NCBI GenBank assembly: GCA_016715865.1
Contig: JADJXM010000009.1
Coordinates: 1-22,594, forward strand
Direction of reading: 5' to 3'
Length of the DNA: 22,594 nt
From: Acidobacteriota bacterium
GTDB lineage: Bacteria; Acidobacteriota; Blastocatellia; RBC074
The notes below the pieces were generated by a model. It saw nothing but the letters and a program-made list of their open reading frames with translations. It was not told the origin of the DNA and did no database searches. Below, one piece after another: positions 17,188 through 22,594 of this stretch. Each line of letters begins with the position of its first letter. Positions within the stretch are counted from its first letter, which is position 1. A program made the position numbers and the translations under genes.

Positions 17188-17980
17188 CTATTTGACCTGC
17201 CGATTTTGAGTTGTTTCGGCCGAAACGGCAACGATCTTGGATTTACTGTTAAGTTGCCAGAACAGTCTCATAAGCGCCTTGATGTCGTCCCAGGCAGTGC
17301 GGACGATCTTCCTCGGCTGTCATCATCTTCAATCAAACGATCGGAATATCTTTAATCCGGTAGCCACTTTTCTCCGCCAACACGAGTAACTCGGTATCGA
17401 AGAACCATAAGCTGATCCTCAATCAGCGGGATAATCTGTTGAACCACATTTCGGTTGACTGCCTTAAATCCACATTGAGCATCAGAGAACTTCGTTTGCA
17501 GTATGATTTTGACGAAAATATTATAAATCCGCGAGATAAGTTCACGGTTGAATGAACGCTTCACCATCGACACCTTCATCAGTCTGGATCCGGTAGCTAC
17601 GTCATGCCCTCCAATGCAATAGCATCAACAAGTTTTCGTAGATAGTTCAGATCAGTTGAGAGATCGACATCCATCTTGGCAGACGATATCTCCGGGGCTT
17701 TGCGTCCAGCTATGTCGCAATGCCCGCCCTCTCGTCTTTCAAGGTCAGATGTACAAAGTGGACAACCGGTAGTGATTCACTCAATTGTTTGGCGATGATA
17801 TCGGTTCCATCCACCGACCCATTATCAGCAATAGTAATCCGCCACTCGTAATCGGGATATTGGAGGATGATTTGTGAGCTGTATGAATGCTTTTTTCCCA
17901 AAAACGTGTGCTTCATTCAGAACAGGGATGACAATGTCAACGACAATTGGAGAGGTCTGTTGTTTGTTTAGCTCGCTCAT
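17188..17980 (-). pseudogene. GT2 glycosyltransferase, dolichyl-phosphate mannose synthase-like, frameshifted
   Basis: A family 2 glycosyltransferase that would load a sugar from a nucleotide donor onto a polyprenyl phosphate at the inner membrane. The N-terminus is MSELNKQQTSPIVVDIVIPVLNEA. Then WRITIADNGSVDGTDIIAKQL, the DXD-type motif MDVDLSTDLNYLRKLVDAI (near 17630-17680), ATGSRL, RIYNIFVKIILQTKFSDAQCGFKA (near 17470-17540), FDTELLVLAEKSGYRI and WDDIKALMRLFWQL. Several frame changes are required (near 17890, 17720, 17600, 17410 and 17340). About 264 residues, no C-terminal membrane domain. The start is 16 bp after the membrane protein upstream, with AGGAAG as ribosome site. It probably supplies lipid-linked sugar to the GT-C-type membrane enzymes encoded upstream (inference). 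Confidence 0.75.
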
Positions 17981-17996
17981 GTTGTTCTTCCTAAGA

Positions 17997-19553
17997 TTAT
18001 GGGGGGTCATTGAGATGGCTGTGACCTGTGTTGAGACGAACCATTCCGGTATGGACCAGATTCCAAACAACACTGCGGCCAGCAGTGCAAACAAAGGCAA
18101 TGGTGAAAACCCCTACGGAAAAATATTCACCGTATTGGCCTCCCATTCGCAAAGCGTCGTGAGGGCTGGAAGTTGAAATCACTCCCATAGAAACGTGTGC
18201 GATTGGATCAAGTAACCCAAGTCCTCGTTCCACATCGCGATACATCGACGGGCACCATAGTTCTGTGATGCAAAAGATCGAAACAAGATAGGCGACCAGA
18301 CAGGGAAGCCGATTTAGCACCTGGACTGAAAGTACGAATAGAAACGGGAAGAGTGGGGCAAGATACCGAATTCCAGTATTAAACTGGAGCCTTGTGTATT
18401 GGACGCCGCCGAAAGAAGAGCCACAGTGCAAGACAGAAGGCAATCATTGCCAGAACTCAATATAAGGAATCTAGCGGGACCTCTCCGGTTGCTTGCCGGC
18501 GATACCAGAGCCAGTAGAAATAACGGAGCGCTGGTGAAGAGGCCATACCTGTAATCTATTACCAGCAATCGTAAAATCTCCCATTGCGGCCAGCTAAACC
18601 CCCTGATATCCAACGTCGATCCATTCCACAGGCGGCATATAGTGTTGTCCGGGCAAAAACGGATTTCAAAACTCTTCCATTGATAGAACCACAGCTGGCC
18701 CACAGGCCCCAGCGTGCCTGCTACATACCAGATTCCGAGCCGGACTGTATTTGGTAAAGATTCCTCTTTCAGGCACTTGATGACGCCGTAAATAAATAAC
18801 CCGAGCAAAAGAATCACTCCACTGTTATCAAACAGAAAAGCAGCGCCTCCGCTCAATCCTCCAAGAAAATAACGCTTCTGCTCGCTCCATTGAATTTTCC
18901 GGCCCGGGTTCCAGATTGTCACAAATCCCATAAATATAAGATGGCCGATCATCATCTTGTGGTTCAAAAACCGGTCCTGAAAAGACAGGAGTCCCCGAAC
19001 ATAAGGCACAGAGAGCCAGAAAGCTTTCCGATCGGATAGAAGATAAGCCGCAGGGAGATAGAACATAACGACCACGCCGAGCGCGGATAATGGCGCCATA
19101 CAAAATGCCTGCGCGAATGCTGCCAGACCGAATTTGATGTCGAACCCGCGACGCCAGTTCATTGAAAACACTCGCGCCATTGGCCACGGCGAGTTTATAG
19201 GATGGCGGCTCAGGTCCCGCCATGCTTTCCTTTTAGCATTACACGTTCCTCAACCGATCGGTAATCAGGCGGGCAAGTGCATATGGGATTGGCAACCATC
19301 GATGCACCAGGGTTATTCCGAGTGCCGTCCCTACCCTGCCTTCTCGAATAAATCCGGATGCATATTGGCATATTCATCGACGCGAAAATGGTCTCCGAGG
19401 GCGAGTGCCGGGTATGTTTCGCGGACCAATATTCGTGGAAAAATGCATCGAATAGATCCAACCCAGCACGTCACGAACAGCCGGATCGTTGTTCCTGTTA
19501 TCCCGTGAATCTCCAGGATTCCGGGCCAAGACTGATTGAGCCGAGGTTCTCAC
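17997..19553 (-). pseudogene. Multi-pass membrane protein, possible GT-C-type transferase, frameshifted
   Basis: An integral membrane protein of about 518 residues once frames are joined. A GTG at 19553 with AGGAG at 19559-19563 is my best start. Early part: WIYSMHFSTNI, YPALALGDHFRVDEYANMHPDLFE and NNPGASMVA (19270-19500, mixed frames), a periplasmic-loop-like segment. Then SPWPMARVFSM and FDIKFGLAAFAQAFCMAPLSALGVVVMFYLPAAY, GGLSGGAAFLFDNSGVILLLGLFIYG, DYRYGLFTSAPLFLLALVSP, and after a frame change GVQYTRLQFNTGIRYLAPLFPFLFVLS plus further hydrophobic spans. The topology and the RYLAPLFPFLF segment recall large uncharacterised membrane proteins related to ArnT/PMT-type glycosyltransferases. 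The acidic pair of GT-C enzymes is not certain, so the enzymatic role is tentative. Confidence 0.65.
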
Positions 19554-19576
19554 GAAAACTCCTGAGTACTTCGAGT

Positions 19577-21197
19577 CTATCGTTGGCCGCTAGTCTTATT
19601 GGGTCGTCGGGTTATGGTTATTGTCTGGTTATTCTGCAATATTTTATAGATACTGAAGTTTTTTGTTGGAAAAGCGTTTTTCAAATCTCTCAGCATTTCA
19701 CGAGATGAATCCCTGAAGGTAAGCGTAATCCACTGGTTCCAGTTCATCAGGGCCGAGAATCAGGTTATGTTGCCTTAACTCTGCTCAATGTAATTCCACT
19801 GCTAGCTGCTCCTGCAAAGCTGAATCCAGCTCAGTGCATTTCTATCAGTGAAGGCAGCCCAGCGCTCGGGTTTTCTGAAGAGAAAGGTATCATCGGGCTG
19901 GTGCTCTTCTTGACAGCTCGAACATCTCCGGGCTTTGGCGGTCCAGACTCCCTCACGGAGGACCGAAATCCATGGTCGTATATTTGAGCGCATATGAGCC
20001 GGAAATGACGATCAAAAACGCCGAGAATGCCAGCACCTCAGCCTGCCTTCCGGCTGTAAGTGATCTGATACCGATCAACACCTTAACAAAAATAGATCAG
20101 AACGACTACGGCCAGGTATCTCTCAATTGGAAGAATAGCCAAAAGCAGGAAGGGACCTATATACAAGAACGGAAATATTTCAAACATCTTTGATTCCTTT
20201 AGCAGCCTGGAGAAATAGCCGATCAGCGCCAGGAGCTGACATTCAGAAATAGAGACATAGCTTGATTACTTTTACTGTAACCATTTTCGAGATAGCAGGG
20301 GCAAAAGTTTAACGTAAATCCAGAAGTGTGAAACTATATGCTTGGGTGCCAAGTGTGATTTGCAGGCCATACTCCGCCATCGTTGTATACTGGTTTATTC
20401 TGAAAGTAGATAGCTGGCGGTTCATAGATACAACGGCGAGAATTCCCCAGGAGGCTTGGATGTTTTGTGTTTGATCAAATCATGACTATCAGGGCACGGT
20501 ATCAATACTAATCCAGCGCTTCCGGTTCCCATAGGCCATATATGTCTCAGATTAGTCAACAACGCCGGAAACGATTGTTCCCGGCCACTATGGATTATTC
20601 CGAATGCTGGCGTGAATTGTACCGAGACTCAGAAAGTAAAGAGAAAGGAAGATCGGATACGATGTTATCTTTGAAAATCAGAAAAGAAGTTAATTCCGAT
20701 CATCACAATCAGCGCCAGCCGTACTCAACCGGCGGGTGATCCTGAAAGCGAAAAACATAAAGCCAGGGACGACACGGTGAGCAGGGAAAGGAACGCTTTC
20801 ATCGCTGTCAGATTAAGTCCCCAGGTGCTAGTAAATTATTGACAAAGCAATGGAAAGAAGCGGTGGAATTAGGTCTACGGGGAAATAATATGAGTCAGGT
20901 TTGAGATGAAACCCGTGACATAAACTATGGAACCCCTTCGACAGTATTTCATCTGTGTTTGATATACATCGCGAAATCATCGTCCAGTCAACGCCCTTCT
21001 CGAAACGTGCCTTACCCCAGATACGGGATAGAAAACGGAGACTGGCAACCAAAACTTGAGTCAGAATCATTCTTGAACGCCGGGATAGGAGGTAGCGCCT
21101 CTGACTTTCCGGCCTCCGCCTGAGATCCGAGTTGTTTCAGGATGTTTTTTCTCCTCGCCGCATACTTTGTTTCAGTTTCCCGATGGAATTTGTTCAT
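19577..21197 (-). pseudogene. GT39/PMT-like membrane glycosyltransferase, heavily frameshifted
   Basis: This reads as a dolichyl-phosphate-mannose-type mannosyltransferase family protein, using a polyprenyl-linked sugar on the periplasmic side. Segments in order: a charged N-terminus (MNKFHRETETKYAARRKNI), a first hydrophobic span near 21050, FEKGVDWT-DDFAMYIKHTDEILSKGFHS (about 20920-21010, two frames), a span giving LNLTAMKAFLSLLTVSSLAFMFFAFRITRRLS (about 20730-20830), FKDNIVSDLPSLYFLSL, MFEIFPFLYIGPFLLLAILPIERYLAVVVLIYF (about 20095-20195), then the family-type tail DDTFLFRKPRALGCFTDRN and YLILGPDELEPVDYAYLQ. The acidic DD after VDW fits the metal/catalytic Asp of GT-C enzymes. Start and frame joins are approximate. 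No stretch longer than a few hundred bases stays open. Confidence 0.6.
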
Positions 21198-21375
21198 CGT
21201 TTGCAAAAATTCCTTACATTTGCAGAACCTCGTTTATCTCACCAATAAAGCTCCTGAGTTAGCAGGTGGGTGTAGTGTTTTGTTGTAGGCATAAGTTCAA
21301 AAAATTTGAGGGGCAATGCGAGATGGTCAGTTCTCCCCAGGGTATATTTCCCTGTTTCTTGAAGCGCTGTTGTAT

Positions 21376-22594
21376 TTAACGAATTTCAATTATGTTAACA
21401 GGTGGGCACCTCTGGTTTACCATTGCAGAAACAAATCGATAGCCCTTTTGCCACAGAGTTCCTTACCAATAGCCGGGGTGCTTACGGGCGATGGATTGCG
21501 AGGGAAGGATTCGTCATCAGTCTGATAAATAAATCCTCCCCCGCTTTTATCTTCACGACCTCAGGCGGGGCTCCGAGGTTATGAACTATGACCCAGGTTT
21601 TGCGTGCAGAATGCCTCAATGATGATGATACCAGAAAGTTTCATACGTGGAAGATGGAGACAGACGAAGCAAGGCGTATGAACGTATAAAGCCCCGAGCT
21701 CCTTTTTGCATGGCCGCCGAGAAACTTTGCTCCGCTTTGGTTGCCCGCAGCCATAAACTCCGGGAGGCTGACTGCCATAAAGTGCCAGTGCCGGCAACCA
21801 GCAGATCGCAATCCTCAACCCGATCCCAGATCCTGATCAGTTTTTGCCGGGCCTTAATCTCTTCAAGCCTGCCGACGAAGAAAATTACGACCGTTCCTGC
21901 GGCCTCGGCTCGAGGTCCGACCGGTCCATATCCGGTGCGATCGATGAAATGGCATGAATGCCCAGCAGGGTCAGAAAACCACATTCGGCATCGCCCCCGC
22001 GAGAGTAAACCTGCTGGGAGAGACAAACTGATCTATAGAACTGCATAGGGCGGTCAACATTGATATGTAACGCCAGAGGCTGGGGCGGTCAACACACATC
22101 AGTATTACCTTTGGGCATTCGGGCTTTTCACAGGTCTGTTTCTTCAGACTTCCAGAGCACATCCATCCCCCAAACCACCAAGAATGTGGTGTTCATCTGT
22201 TGTATAAATTTTGGCAGAATGACTGTGAGCAGCTCTAACCCAAGTATCTCAGGGATGAAGCAGCGAGATGTTGAAAGTGAATGACATCGTCGGGGTTGCA
22301 CTCTAAGGGCTCATAGATCTGCCTGGTTTTCCAAGAAAGGAGTCTGCCCGTCATTGCGTCAGGAATGGGGATAAAGCTCCGCCGCTGCACCAGCCCATAG
22401 TTCCTCACTCTGGGTAGAGCAAACTGAAGTTCCAGTTCCCAGGTGGAAACCAAATGATAGCAGATCCAGACAATGAACGACATCAACCTGATGGCCGGCA
22501 TCGCCAGCCTGTCACCGCAAAGCCGGTAAGGTACATTGCATCACCATAAAACTGTGGTGGATAGAATGTCGTCGGATGCAGGAAATTGATTGGC
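21376..22594 (-). pseudogene. GT4 glycosyltransferase, 5' end at the window edge, frameshifted
   Basis: A GT-B fold glycosyltransferase (family 4, GT1-like) acting in the cytoplasm with a nucleotide-sugar donor. Near the right edge the minus strand reads LHPTTFYPPQFYGDAMYL and then GHQVDVVH (acceptor-domain start of the family); a CNPDDVIHFQHLAASSLRYLG segment lies at 22235-22315. The C-terminal donor domain shows FFVGRLEEIKARQKLIRIWDRVEDCDLLVAGTG (about 21790-21890), PSSTYETF-GIIIIEAF (about 21618-21655; the EX7E motif), VIVHNLGAPPEVV and a GGGFIYQTDDE segment. Frame changes occur several times, and the stop at 21376 is approximate; another frame stays open to about 21243. The gene is the first of the minus-strand cluster visible here. 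Confidence 0.7.

Noticed and set aside
19577..21197. Intergenic desert
   Set aside because: No long open frame is present, but pieces in alternating minus-strand frames read in order as a GT39-like membrane protein, so I treat it as a broken gene.

Overview
The window looks like chromosomal DNA from a soil-type bacterium, most likely Acidobacteriota (Blastocatellia or Solibacter-like). This placement is inferred from gene content: Tat-exported IorB-type molybdoenzymes, PQQ-like propellers, long Asp-box (BNR) proteins, and GC-rich intergenic palindromes. I see no rRNA, tRNA, transposase, integrase or CRISPR array.

Left block, plus strand (1-7254). A decayed type B carboxylesterase (1-1101) is followed by five tightly packed genes: a Tat-signal aldo/keto reductase, a secreted alpha/beta hydrolase, an IorB-like molybdopterin subunit, its IorA-like 2Fe-2S partner, and a secreted PQQ-like beta-propeller. 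Together they look like a periplasmic oxidation/hydrolysis operon for an unknown aldehyde, N-heterocycle or ester substrate. A 42-bp relic of the 3' end of a second, divergent iorB lies just after the propeller gene and points to past recombination. It is followed by a 24-bp-arm palindrome. The aldo/keto reductase and iorB each carry one apparent single-base frameshift.

Middle (7521-10634). A 1037-residue secreted protein with eleven Asp-box repeats is intact. It converges on the minus-strand block across a 33-bp-arm palindrome (10648-10747). That palindrome also supplies the stop codon and last codons of the opposing gene.

Right block, minus strand (22594 down to 10718). Eight genes run in one direction with short gaps or overlaps. 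In order of transcription they are: a GT4 glycosyltransferase (cut by the window edge), a GT39-like membrane glycosyltransferase, a second multi-pass membrane protein, a GT2 dolichyl-phosphate-mannose-synthase-like enzyme, an extended SDR/epimerase, a GMC oxidoreductase, a COG3573-type FAD dehydrogenase, and a ThDP-dependent enzyme of the acetolactate-synthase superfamily. This looks like one operon combining glycan assembly with redox and C-C bond chemistry; I do not recognise it as a described pathway. From about 13 kb rightward the genes are broken by many indels although their motifs survive. The cause is either low-quality sequence or very recent decay, so most of these genes had to be read by switching frames. 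The right part is also visibly more AT-rich than the left.
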